A DNA stretch of 36,704 nt from Paracoccus sp. (in: a-proteobacteria). GTDB lineage: Bacteria > Pseudomonadota > Alphaproteobacteria > Rhodobacterales > Rhodobacteraceae. Position numbers and translations under genes: made by a program. Of the stretch, positions 1 through 9,767 are shown piece after piece (the stretch's first letter is position 1; every line of letters starts with the position of its first letter). The DNA lies in the NCBI RefSeq assembly GCF_030538655.1, contig NZ_JAUNTO010000025.1, forward strand, positions 1-36,704, given 5' to 3'. The notes under the pieces are model-generated. The model made no database searches. It saw only the letters and a list, made by a program, of their open reading frames with translations, and had not been told where the DNA came from.

Positions 1-578
<578 letters not shown>

Positions 579-788
579 TTACCCGTTCCTGCGCCGCCAG
601 ATACGCCAGGTCACCAGCAGCGACCAGACAAAAGCGCCGATCGCGGCCAGATCGACGAGAAACGCCCATTTCGGCGCCCAGCCATAATGCCCGCCAGCCC
701 AGTTCAGCGCCAGCCACATCACCATCGCCACCGCGATCACCACGGCGACAAGGCGCATCTGGGCGGTATCGGTGTGACCCGCCATCAT
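579..788 (-). CDS. DUF5337-type small membrane protein of the nuo operon
   Basis: This is a 69-residue protein with two predicted membrane segments, at about residues 12-30 (LVAVVIAVAMVMWLALNW) and 43-62 (FLVDLAAIGAFVWSLLVTW), followed by a basic tail (RIWRRRNG). It lies between the helix-hairpin-helix gene and nuoF. Two ATGs are possible at 788 and 785, and either overlaps the stop codon of the gene before it (ATGATGG), so translation is probably coupled. From memory it matches the DUF5337 family found at this place in Rhodobacterales nuo operons. No function is known to me. The position suggests a role in complex I assembly or stability, which is inference only. Confidence 0.8.
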   Translation of the reverse strand: MMAGHTDTAQMRLVAVVIAVAMVMWLALNWAGGHYGWAPKWAFLVDLAAIGAFVWSLLVTWRIWRRRNG

Positions 789-1612
789 TCATACACCTCG
801 CCCGCCTCGACGCGTTGCGAAAATTCGGTTTGCGCGCCGGTCGCCAGAACCCGCGCCTGCCCCACCCAGTCATCGGCCCGGATACGCGCGCCCATACGAC
901 CGATCAGCGCGGCAAAGCGGTCGATCTCTGCGGCATCCCAGCCCGCAATCTGTTCAAATCGCGTAACCCCATGATCGTTCAACAGATTTTCTAGCTTTGG
1001 CCCGACACCCTTGATCTGTTTCAGATCATCGGGCAGCCGTTTTTTCTTGGCCTTTTTGGCCTTGGTGGGCTTTTCGTCCTTGGCTGCCTTGTCTTTCTTG
1101 GCCTTTTTCGATTTGGACTTTTTCTTGTCGTCCTTGTCTTTCTTGGGCTTTTTCACCTTGACCGGCTGGGCGTCGAACGCCTCGGGGATCGAAGGGGCCG
1201 ATTGCACCGGATCGGGCACAGCCATCAAAGCAGCGGGCGCGGGTGCTGGCGGCACGGGCTGAGCAGTCGATTCCGACACCGCTTTTCCCGTCGCCACATC
1301 TGCCACCTCGACCGGCAATTCCCGCCTGGCGGGTGCTTTCGGCTCCGGCACAACGACAGGTTCTGGCGCAGCGAACCTTACCGGCGCAGCGACCGGCGGC
1401 ATATCAGACATGCCGGGATCATATTCGGGCTGATCGTCGCCACCCAGCCAGACGGCCAGCGCATAGCATAAACCAGCCGCCACCAACCCAAGGAACAGGC
1501 CCGCCAACCAGTGCAGGTCGCCGACGACCGTCAGCGCGAACCAGACGGCCAGACCGATACCGGCCGCAACCATCTTGTTCGTCTGCTGGCTGTCTATGCG
1601 TTGCACCTGCAT
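785..1612 (-). CDS. Membrane-anchored lysine-rich protein with C-terminal helix-hairpin-helix domain (nuo operon)
   Basis: The protein has 275 residues from ATG 1612, chosen because it follows the nuoE stop by 13 nt; an upstream in-frame ATG would lie deep inside nuoE. The layout is a short N-terminus, two hydrophobic segments (about residues 13-29 and 33-56), a long Pro/Ala-rich stretch, and a strongly basic tract made almost only of Lys, Asp and Ala. It ends in a globular C-terminus starting with IKGVGPKLENLL (KGVGP at 201-205) and continuing GVTRFEQIAGW, a helix-hairpin-helix-like module. I recall the same module as a C-terminal extension of NuoE in several Rhodobacterales, so this gene may be a split-off or parallel form. 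The function is unknown, and no complex I cofactor motif is present. Confidence 0.85.
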   Translation of the reverse strand: MQVQRIDSQQTNKMVAAGIGLAVWFALTVVGDLHWLAGLFLGLVAAGLCYALAVWLGGDDQPEYDPGMSDMPPVAAPVRFAAPEPVVVPEPKAPARRELPVEVADVATGKAVSESTAQPVPPAPAPAALMAVPDPVQSAPSIPEAFDAQPVKVKKPKKDKDDKKKSKSKKAKKDKAAKDEKPTKAKKAKKKRLPDDLKQIKGVGPKLENLLNDHGVTRFEQIAGWDAAEIDRFAALIGRMGARIRADDWVGQARVLATGAQTEFSQRVEAGEVYE

Positions 1613-1625
1613 CCCCCGTTTGCCG

Positions 1626-2528
1626 TCAGTTGCCCGACGTATCGTCTTTGGCCGCAGCCGCCGCGTCGGCTGCGCGTTCCCTGTCGCCCGCACCCTCGAC
1701 ACGATCATGATCGGCCTCGGCGGCGTCATCGGCACCCTTGGCGGCGGCAGCATCGCTGGTGCGTTCCGCCTGAGCCTGAATGACCGGATCATTTTCATCG
1801 GGGGGCGTTTCCAGATGCGCGCCGCCCAGCCATTTGGTCAGGATCGGAACCTCGGTCCCGTCGATGCGCTTGACCGTTTCGCCCAGATCAACGGCGCGCT
1901 GCACGCTGCCGTTATACTGCGCGCCTGTCCCTTTGAGTGCGGCCAGCGCAATCGGCCCGCCCAGCGGCTCTGATGAAAAGCGCCCGTTTTGCGGACCGGG
2001 GACCGGCACCTGCCCGGCGGCCAGCGCGTCGATCAACGCCGACAGCTTTTCGGCGGTCAGGTCTTCATAGAAATCCTTGCCGATCTGCACCATGGGCGCA
2101 TTCGTGCAGGCGCCCAGACATTCGACCTCTTCCCACGAAAACAGCCCGTTCGCCGACACGGTGTGCGGCGTCGGCGCGATCTTTTCCTTGCAGACCCGGA
2201 TCAGATCGCCCGCGCCGCAGATCATGCAGGTCGTGGTGCCGCAAATCTGGATATTCGCAACTGAACCAACGGGTTGTAGCTGGAACATAAAGTAGAATGT
2301 CGCAACCTCAAGCACCCGGATATAGGGCATCCCCAGCAGATTGCCGACATATTCGATAGCCGGACGGGTCAGCCAGCCCTCTTGTTCCTGGGCACGCCAC
2401 AGGATCGGGATCACCGCTGACTGCTGGCGACCCTCGGGGTATTTGGTCATCTGCGCCCGCGCCCATTCAAGGTTCGCAGGCGTGAACTCAAAACTGTCCG
2501 GCTGGACGGCGGCAAGACGACGCAGCAT
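1626..2528 (-). CDS. nuoE: NADH-quinone oxidoreductase subunit E
   Basis: This is the 24-kDa [2Fe-2S] (N1a) subunit of complex I, partner of NuoF in the NADH dehydrogenase module. It has 300 residues. The thioredoxin-like ferredoxin core carries the cluster ligands C96 and C101 ([11 protein letters not shown]) and C137 and C141 (ECLGAC). After about residue 175 there is a roughly 125-residue extension not found in the E. coli protein. Its first part is ordinary ([18 protein letters not shown]) and it ends in a low-complexity Ala/Asp/Glu tail. The start ATG (2528) overlaps the nuoD stop as TGATG, indicating translational coupling. The HHH-domain protein follows 13 nt downstream. Confidence 0.97.
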   Translation of the reverse strand: MLRRLAAVQPDSFEFTPANLEWARAQMTKYPEGRQQSAVIPILWRAQEQEGWLTRPAIEYVGNLLGMPYIRVLEVATFYFMFQLQPVGSVANIQICGTTTCMICGAGDLIRVCKEKIAPTPHTVSANGLFSWEEVECLGACTNAPMVQIGKDFYEDLTAEKLSALIDALAAGQVPVPGPQNGRFSSEPLGGPIALAALKGTGAQYNGSVQRAVDLGETVKRIDGTEVPILTKWLGGAHLETPPDENDPVIQAQAERTSDAAAAKGADDAAEADHDRVEGAGDRERAADAAAAAKDDTSGN

Positions 2529-3766
2529 CAGCGATCAACCTCTCCGAACACAATATCCATAGTGGCGATGATGGCGCTGATGTCGGCCAGCAGATGGCCG
2601 CGCCCCATGAAATCCATCGCCTGCAAATGCGCAAAGCCCGGCGCGCGCAGCTTGACGCGGTAAGGGCGGTTGGTGCCATCCGACACCATATAGACGCCGA
2701 ACTCACCCTTGGGGGCCTCGACGGCGGCGTAAACCTCGCCCGCGGGCACCTTGAAACCCTCGGTATACAGCTTGAAGTGGTGGATCAGGCTTTCCATGTC
2801 GCGCTTCATGTCGGCGCGCTTGGGCGGGGCCAGCTTGCCCCGCGCCAGCACATCGCCAACGGGTTCGGCGCGCAGTTTCTGGATCGCCTGCTGAATGATC
2901 CTGGTGCTTTCATACATCTCGGCCATGCGGCACAGATAGCGATCATAGCAATCCCCGTTCTTGCCAACCGGCACCTTGAAGTCGAACTCACTATAGCATT
3001 CATAAGGTTGGCTGCGCCGCAGATCCCACGACAGGCCCGATCCCCGCGCCATCACGCCGCTAAAGCCCCAGGCCATCACATCATCGGGCGACACGATGCC
3101 AATATCGACCAGCCGCTGCTTGAAGATGCGGTTGTCGGTCAACAACGTGTGGATGTCATCAACCTTGGCCGGGAAGGTTTCGCACCACGCCTCAAGATCG
3201 TCCAAAAAGCGGGCGTCCAGATCCTGATGCACACCGCCGGGGCGGAAATAGTTCGCGTGCAGCCGCGCGCCCGAGGCGCGTTCGTAAAAGATCATCAGAT
3301 CTTCACGCGGTTCGTGCCCCCACAGCGGCGGGGTCAGCGCGCCCACGTCCATCGCGCCGGTGGTCAGCGTCAGCAGGTGGTTCAGCAGACGCCCCATCTC
3401 GCAGAACATCACCCGGATCAGGCTGGCGCGGCGCGGAATGACGGTGCCAGTCAGCTTTTCGATCGCCAGACAATAGGCATGTTCCTGATTCATCGGCGAC
3501 ACATAGTCCAGCCGGTCCAGATAGGGCGCGTTTTGCAGATAGGTGCGCGATTCCATCAGCTTTTCAGTGCCACGATGCAGCAGACCGATATGCGGATCGG
3601 CGCGTTCCACAATCTCGCCGTCCAGTTCCAGAACCAGACGCAAAACGCCATGCGCCGCAGGGTGTTGCGGGCCAAAGTTGACGTTAAAGTTGCGCAACCG
3701 CTGTTCGCCGGTCAGGAAATCGCCCGAACCGTCGTCATAGCTGTTGTTGCGAATATCGCCGTCCAT
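2528..3766 (-). CDS. nuoD: NADH-quinone oxidoreductase subunit D
   Basis: This is the 49-kDa subunit of complex I, which with NuoB forms the quinone-binding pocket near cluster N2. The protein has 412 residues and is full length. The [15 protein letters not shown] and [20 protein letters not shown] segments near the N-terminus and the C-terminal DIVFGEVDR are hallmarks. Two tandem ATGs exist (3769 and 3766). I chose 3766 ([13 protein letters not shown]) because a GAGGG Shine-Dalgarno sequence lies 8 nt upstream and the Paracoccus protein, as I remember it, begins the same way. It starts 4 nt after the GFA-family gene, not after nuoC, which is unusual relative to the textbook order. Confidence 0.97.
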   Translation of the reverse strand: MDGDIRNNSYDDGSGDFLTGEQRLRNFNVNFGPQHPAAHGVLRLVLELDGEIVERADPHIGLLHRGTEKLMESRTYLQNAPYLDRLDYVSPMNQEHAYCLAIEKLTGTVIPRRASLIRVMFCEMGRLLNHLLTLTTGAMDVGALTPPLWGHEPREDLMIFYERASGARLHANYFRPGGVHQDLDARFLDDLEAWCETFPAKVDDIHTLLTDNRIFKQRLVDIGIVSPDDVMAWGFSGVMARGSGLSWDLRRSQPYECYSEFDFKVPVGKNGDCYDRYLCRMAEMYESTRIIQQAIQKLRAEPVGDVLARGKLAPPKRADMKRDMESLIHHFKLYTEGFKVPAGEVYAAVEAPKGEFGVYMVSDGTNRPYRVKLRAPGFAHLQAMDFMGRGHLLADISAIIATMDIVFGEVDR

Positions 3767-3770
3767 CATC

Positions 3771-4196
3771 TTAACCCTCGTCCTTGGGGGCAAACATGGC
3801 CATGAACTCGGCCCCGGTCATGGTTTTATGCGGCCCGGCCAGCGCATAGCTGGCGGGTTTGTCATCAATAAAAATCTCGGTCTCCAGCGGGAACCGGGCC
3901 GGATCGTCAAAGCACTGGACCGAAACAACATATTGCGCCCCGTCATGGGTCCGCCAGAACAGGGATGAACCGCATGTCTGGCAGAACATCCGCTCGCCCC
4001 AGTCGGACGACTGCCAGACACCCAGCGGCGCCCCTTCGGCCATCTGCGGCGCACCGTCCAGTTGCACACCGATGAACATGCCCGCCGTCCAGCGTCGGCA
4101 GATGCTGCAATGGCAGACATCCGCCGTGGCATGAGGCTGCGCCGTGAACGAACACGCCCCACAGGCACAGCGACCGGAAAGTATCTGATTAGCCAT
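3771..4196 (-). CDS. GFA-family (CENP-V/GFA) zinc protein inserted in nuo operon
   Basis: The protein has 141 residues and the cysteine pattern of the glutathione-dependent formaldehyde-activating (GFA)/CENP-V fold. C10, C12 and C15 are in [11 protein letters not shown]28, C30 and C33 in CHCSICRRW, and C72 and C75 in [12 protein letters not shown]; these are expected to bind two zinc ions. Most family members have no proven substrate, and the formaldehyde-glutathione role applies only to a few, so I do not assign an enzyme name. The ATG at 4196 overlaps the stop of the thioesterase gene (TGATG); a GTG one codon upstream is the alternative. It is cotranscribed with and closely coupled to nuoC and nuoD. 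Confidence 0.88.
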   Translation of the reverse strand: MANQILSGRCACGACSFTAQPHATADVCHCSICRRWTAGMFIGVQLDGAPQMAEGAPLGVWQSSDWGERMFCQTCGSSLFWRTHDGAQYVVSVQCFDDPARFPLETEIFIDDKPASYALAGPHKTMTGAEFMAMFAPKDEG

Positions 4197-4627
4197 CACA
4201 CCCCCGCCCCGACAACGGCGCGTTTCTGCGCCAAGCGGTCCATGAATTTATTGCTACCGATCAGGGCACGCTGATGCCGCCCCTGCCCGATCAGATCCAC
4301 GCCATCATGCGCCGATACGTCAAACCACAGGAACTTGCCGTCACGTTCCGCCAGCCGCGCCGTCACCGTGACTTGCTGCCCCGGCAAGGTAGGCGCGACA
4401 TGGCTGAAATCGACATGCGTGCCAAGCGATTGTTCGCCATCGTCATAGAACGGGCGGATCATCTCGACGCAGGCCCATTCCATCAGCCCGGTATAAAACG
4501 CCGTCGCAAACACCTGCGGCATTTCGGGAAAGGCGTCCAGATCAGAAAACAGCGCCGGCACCGTATGAGACGGCTGAACCGTCATACGATGTTCATGCAT
4601 GGCACCTATTTCCAGACCGGGTTTCAC
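4196..4627 (-). CDS. FlK-like hotdog thioesterase inserted in nuo operon
   Basis: This is a 143-residue acyl-CoA thioesterase of the hotdog fold, similar to the fluoroacetyl-CoA thioesterase FlK family. The segment [19 protein letters not shown] contains Thr42 and Glu50, and [12 protein letters not shown] contains His76. These correspond in number and setting to the Thr/Glu/His catalytic residues described for FlK. That similarity supports thioester hydrolysis but not fluoroacetyl-CoA as the substrate. The start is a GTG at 4627 overlapping the nuoC stop (GTGA); internal ATGs at residues 10 and 15 are alternatives. Together with the GFA gene it forms a two-gene insert between nuoC and nuoD, with coupled translation throughout. 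Confidence 0.85.
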   Translation of the reverse strand: MKPGLEIGAMHEHRMTVQPSHTVPALFSDLDAFPEMPQVFATAFYTGLMEWACVEMIRPFYDDGEQSLGTHVDFSHVAPTLPGQQVTVTARLAERDGKFLWFDVSAHDGVDLIGQGRHQRALIGSNKFMDRLAQKRAVVGAGV

Positions 4628-5259
4628 GTCGCCGTCCCTTTCTCGTCTCCGGGCAGTACGTATTTCGCGCCTTCCCACGGCGATAGAAAATCGAACTGAC
4701 GGTATTCCTGCACCAGCTTGACAGGCTCGTAAACGACGCGCTTTTCCGCGTCGTCATAACGCACCTCGACATAGCCGGTGGTCGGGAAATCCTTGCGCAG
4801 CGGATGGCCGCGGAAACCATAGTCGGTCAGGATGCGGCGCAGATCCTCGTGCCCGGCAAAGGCGATGCCGAACATGTCGAACACCTCACGCTCATACCAG
4901 TTGGCGTTCGGGAACACGCCGGTCAACGAGGGCACGGGTTCATCCTCGCGCACCGAGGCTTTGATGCGGACACGCTGGTTGCGATACATCGACAGGAAAT
5001 GCCAGACCACATCGAACCGCGCGGTGCGGCCCGGATGATCCACCGCCGTAATGTCGATCAGCGAGGCAAAGCGGCAGTTCGGATCGCCACGCAGAAATTC
5101 GGCCAGTTCAACGATGTTGTTGGCCACCGCCGTCACGGTCAGTTCGCCCAAGGCGATATTGCTTTCCACCACATCATCGGGGCGGCGCAGCGCGATGTGT
5201 TCAGCCAGTTCGGCCAGCGCATCAACATCGGGATAAACGGGGGCGATTGCGTCAGCCAT
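4624..5259 (-). CDS. nuoC: NADH-quinone oxidoreductase subunit C
   Basis: This is the 30-kDa subunit of complex I, a scaffold of the connecting module that packs against NuoD. The protein has 211 residues and is complete. Diagnostic stretches are [17 protein letters not shown], the 30-kDa signature region ([15 protein letters not shown]) and the C-terminal [21 protein letters not shown]. The start ATG at 5259 lies 3 nt after the nuoB stop. NuoC is separate from NuoD here, unlike the fused NuoCD of E. coli. Its stop overlaps the GTG of the thioesterase gene. Confidence 0.97.
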   Translation of the reverse strand: MADAIAPVYPDVDALAELAEHIALRRPDDVVESNIALGELTVTAVANNIVELAEFLRGDPNCRFASLIDITAVDHPGRTARFDVVWHFLSMYRNQRVRIKASVREDEPVPSLTGVFPNANWYEREVFDMFGIAFAGHEDLRRILTDYGFRGHPLRKDFPTTGYVEVRYDDAEKRVVYEPVKLVQEYRQFDFLSPWEGAKYVLPGDEKGTAT

Positions 5260-5262
5260 GGC

Positions 5263-6179
<917 letters not shown>

Positions 6180-6231
6180 CTATAGGTCGCGAGGGGGGCA
6201 TGGCTCACCCGCGACGGGTTTGGCTGTTGCC

Positions 6232-6260
6232 GGTTTAGCCCCCGCGCCTGCCGTGGTCAA
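6232..6260 (-). promoter_or_regulatory. Candidate sigma70-type promoter of the nuo operon
   Basis: On the minus strand TTGACC (6260-6255) and TAAACC (6237-6232) are separated by exactly 17 nt. This would place the transcript start near 6225, about 50 nt upstream of the nuoA ATG. It is the best promoter-like match in the nuoA-edd intergenic region for this strand. It is a prediction from sequence alone. Confidence 0.45.
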
Positions 6261-6331
6261 CGGTCGCGCACGATCCTGTGCGGCCAAATCCCGGACGCAG
6301 CCCCGGAAATCACCCCGAGCGGCAGTTGCGT

Positions 6332-6345
6332 CGTTAACGCTAACG
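6332..6345. promoter_or_regulatory. Candidate LacI-family-type operator upstream of edd
   Basis: CGTTAACGCTAACG is a near-palindrome centred on CG, the typical form of a LacI-family operator. It lies 40 nt upstream of the edd ATG. It sits between a possible -35 (TTGCGT, 6326) and a possible -10 (TATATC, 6347), so a bound repressor would block transcription. No LacI-family gene is in the window. In Rhodobacterales sugar-acid genes are commonly controlled by such regulators, so the assignment is plausible but unproven. Confidence 0.4.
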
Positions 6346-6385
6346 GTATATCATCCGCACAGCCACAGCCTCAAGGATCATCCCG

Positions 6386-8188
6386 ATGCGCCTGAACGCC
6401 ACTCTCGAACGTGTTACCGACCGGATTCGCGAACGGTCCGCCGCCAGCCGCGCCGCCTATCTGGCGAAAATCGCCGCCGCCGCTGAACAAGGCCCGCGTC
6501 GGGCGCATCTGTCCTGCGGCAATCAGGCCCATGCCTATGCCGCGATGGACGACAAGGACGATCTGGCGACCACCCGCAAACCCAATATCGGCATCGTCAG
6601 CGCCTATAATGACATGCTGTCCGCCCATCAGCCCTATGAGAAATTCCCCGACATCATCCGCGCCGCCGGTCATGATGCAGGCGCCACCGTGCAGGTCGCG
6701 GGCGGCGTGCCCGCCATGTGCGACGGCGTGACGCAGGGCCGCGCCGGGATGGAGCTGTCGCTGTTTTCCCGCGACGTGATCGCGCTGGCCGCAGGCGTGG
6801 CGCTCAGCCATGACACCTTCGACGCGGCGATGTATCTGGGCGTTTGCGACAAGATCGTGCCGGGTCTTGTCATCGCCGCCGCCACCTTTGGCCACATCCC
6901 CGCCGTCTTTGTGCCCGCCGGTCCCATGCCGTCCGGCCTGCCCAATGACGAAAAGGCCAAGGTCCGCCAGCAATTCGCCACGGGCGAAGTGGGCCGCGAC
7001 GCGCTGATGGCCGCCGAGATGGCCAGCTATCACGCACCCGGCACCTGCACCTTTTACGGCACCGCCAACAGCAACCAGATGCTGATGGAGTTCATGGGCC
7101 TGCACCTGCCCGGATCATCATTCGTCAACCCCAACACCCCGCTGCGTCAGGCCCTGACCGTGGCGGCCACTCGCCGCGCCGCCGCCATTACCCGCCTTGG
7201 CAACGACTACCTGCCCGCGGGCGAGGTGCTGGACGAACGCGCCTTCGTCAACGGCATCGTCGGGCTGATGGCGACCGGCGGATCGACCAACCTGATCCTG
7301 CATCTGCCCGCCATGGCCCGCGCCGCCGGCGTGCTGATCGACCTCGAAGATTTCCACGATCTGTCGGAAACCGTGCCCCTGATGGCCCGCGTCTATCCGA
7401 ACGGGCTGGCCGACGTGAACCACTTCCACGCCGCAGGCGGCCTTGGCTATATGATTGGCCACCTGCTGGATGCGGGCCTGTTGCACGCCGATGTGAAAAC
7501 CATCAACGGCACCGGGCTGGACGGCTATACCGCCGAACCGAAACTGGACGGCACTGCGATCCGCTGGGAACCCGGCGCGCAGGAATCGCTGAACGACAAG
7601 ATCCTGCGCCCCGCATCCGACCCCTTCGCCCCCACCGGCGGGCTGAAACAACTGCAAGGCAACCTTGGCCGCGGCGTCATCAAAACCTCTGCCGTCGCCC
7701 CCGAGCGTCACATCATTCAGGCCCCGGCGCGCGTGTTCAGCGATCAGGAACAGGTCAAGGCGGCATTCAAGGCAGGCGAATTCACCCAGGACACCGTGGT
7801 CGTCGTCCGCTTTCAGGGGCCGCGCGCCAACGGGATGCCGGAACTGCACTCATTAACCCCGATGCTGGCCGTGCTGCAAGATCGCGGCCTGCGCGTCGCC
7901 CTTGTCACCGATGGCCGCATGTCCGGCGCGTCGGGCAAAGTCCCCGCCGCCATCCACATCGCCCCCGAGGCCGCAAACGGCGGCCCGCTGGCGCGGATCC
8001 GTGACGGCGACCTGATCCGCATGGACGCCACCGCAGGCACCATCGACTGTCTGACCCAAGGCTGGGACACCCGCGAACCCGCATCCTTCGACCCATCCCA
8101 CAGCGCCACCGGCATGGGCCGCGAACTGTTCGCCGCCTTCCGCGCCACCGCAGGTTCTGCCGACACGGGGGCCTGCTCGGTCGTCTGA
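6386..8188 (+). CDS. edd: 6-phosphogluconate dehydratase
   Basis: Edd converts 6-phosphogluconate to 2-keto-3-deoxy-6-phosphogluconate, the first committed step of the Entner-Doudoroff pathway in the cytoplasm. The protein has 600 residues, the usual length of the IlvD/Edd family. Recognisable blocks are [69 protein letters not shown] and [18 protein letters not shown]. The conserved cysteines in these blocks are the likely [4Fe-4S] ligands. ATG 6386 follows an AAGGA 12 nt upstream. Neither eda, zwf nor pgl is adjacent; the gene stands alone between the divergent nuo operon and a convergent LysR gene. Confidence 0.96.
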   Translation: MRLNATLERVTDRIRERSAASRAAYLAKIAAAAEQGPRRAHLSCGNQAHAYAAMDDKDDLATTRKPNIGIVSAYNDMLSAHQPYEKFPDIIRAAGHDAGATVQVAGGVPAMCDGVTQGRAGMELSLFSRDVIALAAGVALSHDTFDAAMYLGVCDKIVPGLVIAAATFGHIPAVFVPAGPMPSGLPNDEKAKVRQQFATGEVGRDALMAAEMASYHAPGTCTFYGTANSNQMLMEFMGLHLPGSSFVNPNTPLRQALTVAATRRAAAITRLGNDYLPAGEVLDERAFVNGIVGLMATGGSTNLILHLPAMARAAGVLIDLEDFHDLSETVPLMARVYPNGLADVNHFHAAGGLGYMIGHLLDAGLLHADVKTINGTGLDGYTAEPKLDGTAIRWEPGAQESLNDKILRPASDPFAPTGGLKQLQGNLGRGVIKTSAVAPERHIIQAPARVFSDQEQVKAAFKAGEFTQDTVVVVRFQGPRANGMPELHSLTPMLAVLQDRGLRVALVTDGRMSGASGKVPAAIHIAPEAANGGPLARIRDGDLIRMDATAGTIDCLTQGWDTREPASFDPSHSATGMGRELFAAFRATAGSADTGACSVV

Positions 8189-8190
8189 CC

Positions 8191-8265
8191 GGCATCTTCT
8201 GTCCTTAAATATCCTCGGGGGGAGTCGCGGAACGCGACGGGGGGCAGACAGCCCCCTGCCCCCGT
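8191..8265 (-). repeat. Intergenic hairpin/AT repeat element, copy 1
   Basis: This lies between edd (ends 8188) and the convergent LysR gene (ends 8278). Read on the minus strand it consists of GC hairpins (GGGGGC-AGACA-GCCCCC and GTCGCG-GAA-CGCGAC) followed by a C-run and a 26-nt arm at 8216-8191. The first 20 bases of the arm are GAGGATATTTAAGGACAGAA. The arm matches 25 of 26 positions in copy 2 (23909-23934). In this orientation the hairpin comes directly after the LysR stop, so it may serve as that gene's terminator. Confidence 0.75.
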
Positions 8266-8277
8266 GCCAGCCATGCG

Positions 8278-9147
8278 CTACGCCGCAACGACAGCGCAGG
8301 TTTCCATGATCGCATGGCGCAGATGCGTGGCGAAATCGGTCGCCAGCGCACATGCGGGACCATCGGTCACATAGATGTTGATCCAGGTCGGCGGCAAAGG
8401 CGGCAAAGCGCCGCCATGGTCGATCACCTCCAGCCCCGGTATCGACAGCGCGCGCGGATGCACGTTCACACCCAGATCAGCCAGCGTCAGCACCCGGTTG
8501 GTATCATTCCCGCCCGCCATATTGACTGACACCCATTCGATCCCGGCCTGATCCAGCGCCGCACAGGCGACGGGAATATAGGCGCAGCTCTGCGTGTTCG
8601 CCATCGGCAAGGGGCGCTGCCGCCATGCCTGCCCGCCCACCGCGCCGAACCACTCCAGATCGACCTTGCACAGATGATGCGCGCCGGGCGGACAGTCGAA
8701 TTCCGTCGTCACGATCAGATCGTGATCGCCGCGCTGAAACTCAGCCAGCAGATCGCGGGTCATGCTGTCATTCATGCGCAGATCAACGTCAGGATGCGCC
8801 TGCCGAAAGCTGCGCACGCCGCGCGGCACATGCAGATGCAGCCAGTCGCTACTGAACCCCAGCCGCAGCCGCCCCTTGGGCCGCCGCCCGGTAAAGCGCG
8901 CGATGATCGCATCGTTCATCGCCACCAGTCGGCGGCTTTCACCCAGCAGGGCCTGCGCGAATTCGGTCAGCACCACGCCGCGCCCCTGCTTTTCCAGCAT
9001 CGGGCGGCCAAAGGTTTCGTCCAGCCGCCGCATCTGCATCGACAGCGCGCTTTGCGTCATGTTCAGCGCCTCGGCTGCACGGGTCACGGTGCCGCATTCA
9101 GCCACCGCCTGAAGCGACCGCAGTGTGGCAATGTCGAGGTTTCTCAT
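8278..9147 (-). CDS. LysR-family transcriptional regulator
   Basis: The protein has 289 residues from ATG 9147 (MRNLDIATLRSLQAVAECG), selected because AGGGGG lies 6-7 nt upstream; a longer frame has no such site. The N-terminal winged helix (residues 1-60) contains TRAAEALNMTQSALSMQMRR, the recognition-helix region. A linker and a periplasmic-binding-protein-like effector domain follow. It is divergent from the two small DUF1127-type genes, with two inverted repeats in the 136-nt spacer. By the usual LysR arrangement it probably controls those genes or itself. The effector is unknown. Confidence 0.9.
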   Translation of the reverse strand: MRNLDIATLRSLQAVAECGTVTRAAEALNMTQSALSMQMRRLDETFGRPMLEKQGRGVVLTEFAQALLGESRRLVAMNDAIIARFTGRRPKGRLRLGFSSDWLHLHVPRGVRSFRQAHPDVDLRMNDSMTRDLLAEFQRGDHDLIVTTEFDCPPGAHHLCKVDLEWFGAVGGQAWRQRPLPMANTQSCAYIPVACAALDQAGIEWVSVNMAGGNDTNRVLTLADLGVNVHPRALSIPGLEVIDHGGALPPLPPTWINIYVTDGPACALATDFATHLRHAIMETCAVVAA

Positions 9148-9176
9148 ATCACGCCCCCTGATGGTATACCTCAAAA

Positions 9177-9195
9177 TCATTCATTTCACGAATGA
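9177..9195. promoter_or_regulatory. Inverted repeat near LysR start
   Basis: TCATTC and GAATGA are separated by 7 nt, about 30 nt upstream of the LysR ATG. The half-site GAATGA recurs inside the larger palindrome at 9249-9269, so both may be bound by the same protein. The 19-bp size suits a LysR-type operator. Confidence 0.4.
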
Positions 9196-9248
9196 CATAA
9201 TCCATATCACAAATCAATCGTGGCGATGAAAAATTCCACAACCATAAA

Positions 9249-9269
9249 TGATGTGAATGATTCACATCA
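9249..9269. promoter_or_regulatory. Perfect 9-bp-arm palindrome before the small-protein operon
   Basis: TGATGTGAA and TTCACATCA form perfect arms around the 3-nt spacer TGA. The palindrome ends 14 nt before the ATG of the first small gene and just before the AAGGA ribosome-binding site. It could be an operator for the divergent LysR protein, or, in RNA, a hairpin next to the ribosome-binding site. The sequence alone does not decide between these. Confidence 0.55.
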
Positions 9270-9283
9270 AGGAAACCAAAGCA

Positions 9284-9493
9284 ATGTCCATCATCCGCAC
9301 CACGTTGCGCCGCATCCTTGCCCGCCGCAACCACCGCTGCACCAACCTGCCTGATCCGGCACGCACCACCGACGCCCAGCTTGCCGCGACGGGGCTGGAC
9401 CGCGACCGGCTGATCGCGCTGCACAGATGCGGCGACTGGAATCCGCCCGACTGGTGGCTGCGCCACCCGCGATCCGGCCGTGCAGAACGATGA
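9284..9493 (+). CDS. Small basic protein, DUF1127-like
   Basis: A 69-residue basic protein starting MSIIRTTLRRILARR, with a middle part TTDAQLAATGLDRDRLIALH. This loosely resembles the DUF1127 core (L.D.qLrDiGLtR..i), and the protein ends in a Trp-rich tail (WNPPDWWLRHP). ATG 9284 is preceded by AAGGA. It overlaps the next gene as ATGA, so the two are translationally coupled. DUF1127 proteins of Rhodobacter (CcaF1, for example) bind RNA, but whether this one does is unknown. Confidence 0.65.
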   Translation: MSIIRTTLRRILARRNHRCTNLPDPARTTDAQLAATGLDRDRLIALHRCGDWNPPDWWLRHPRSGRAER

Positions 9494-9750
9494 TCGCCGT
9501 GTCCCCGCAGCATAGGGTCACGCAGCGCCCCGGCCTGTGGCAACGGCTGATCCGCATGGTCACCCTGACCCGCACTCGCCGCGCATTGGCCGGACTGGAC
9601 GATGACCGGCTGCGCGACATCGGCCTGACACGGGCGCAGGCGGAACACGAATTCAGCCGCTGGCCATGGGATACGGGTAATCAAAACCGCCGACACACTG
9701 GCGTAGCCAGCCATTCTTTATCCGCGGCACAAACCTCGGAAAGCGCCTGA
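9490..9750 (+). CDS. DUF1127 domain-containing protein
   Basis: An 86-residue protein. The DUF1127 core is clear at about residues 26-50: RTRRALAGLDDDRLRDIGLT. It is followed by RAQAEHEFSRWPWD, a common ending of this family. The start ATG 9490 overlaps the previous stop (ATGA). Small arginine-rich DUF1127 proteins are widespread in alphaproteobacteria. Some act in RNA turnover and in phosphate or stress adaptation. With its partner it forms a two-gene operon divergent from the LysR gene. Confidence 0.8.
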   Translation: MIAVSPQHRVTQRPGLWQRLIRMVTLTRTRRALAGLDDDRLRDIGLTRAQAEHEFSRWPWDTGNQNRRHTGVASHSLSAAQTSESA

Positions 9751-9767
9751 ACAGCGGCCCAGGCACC

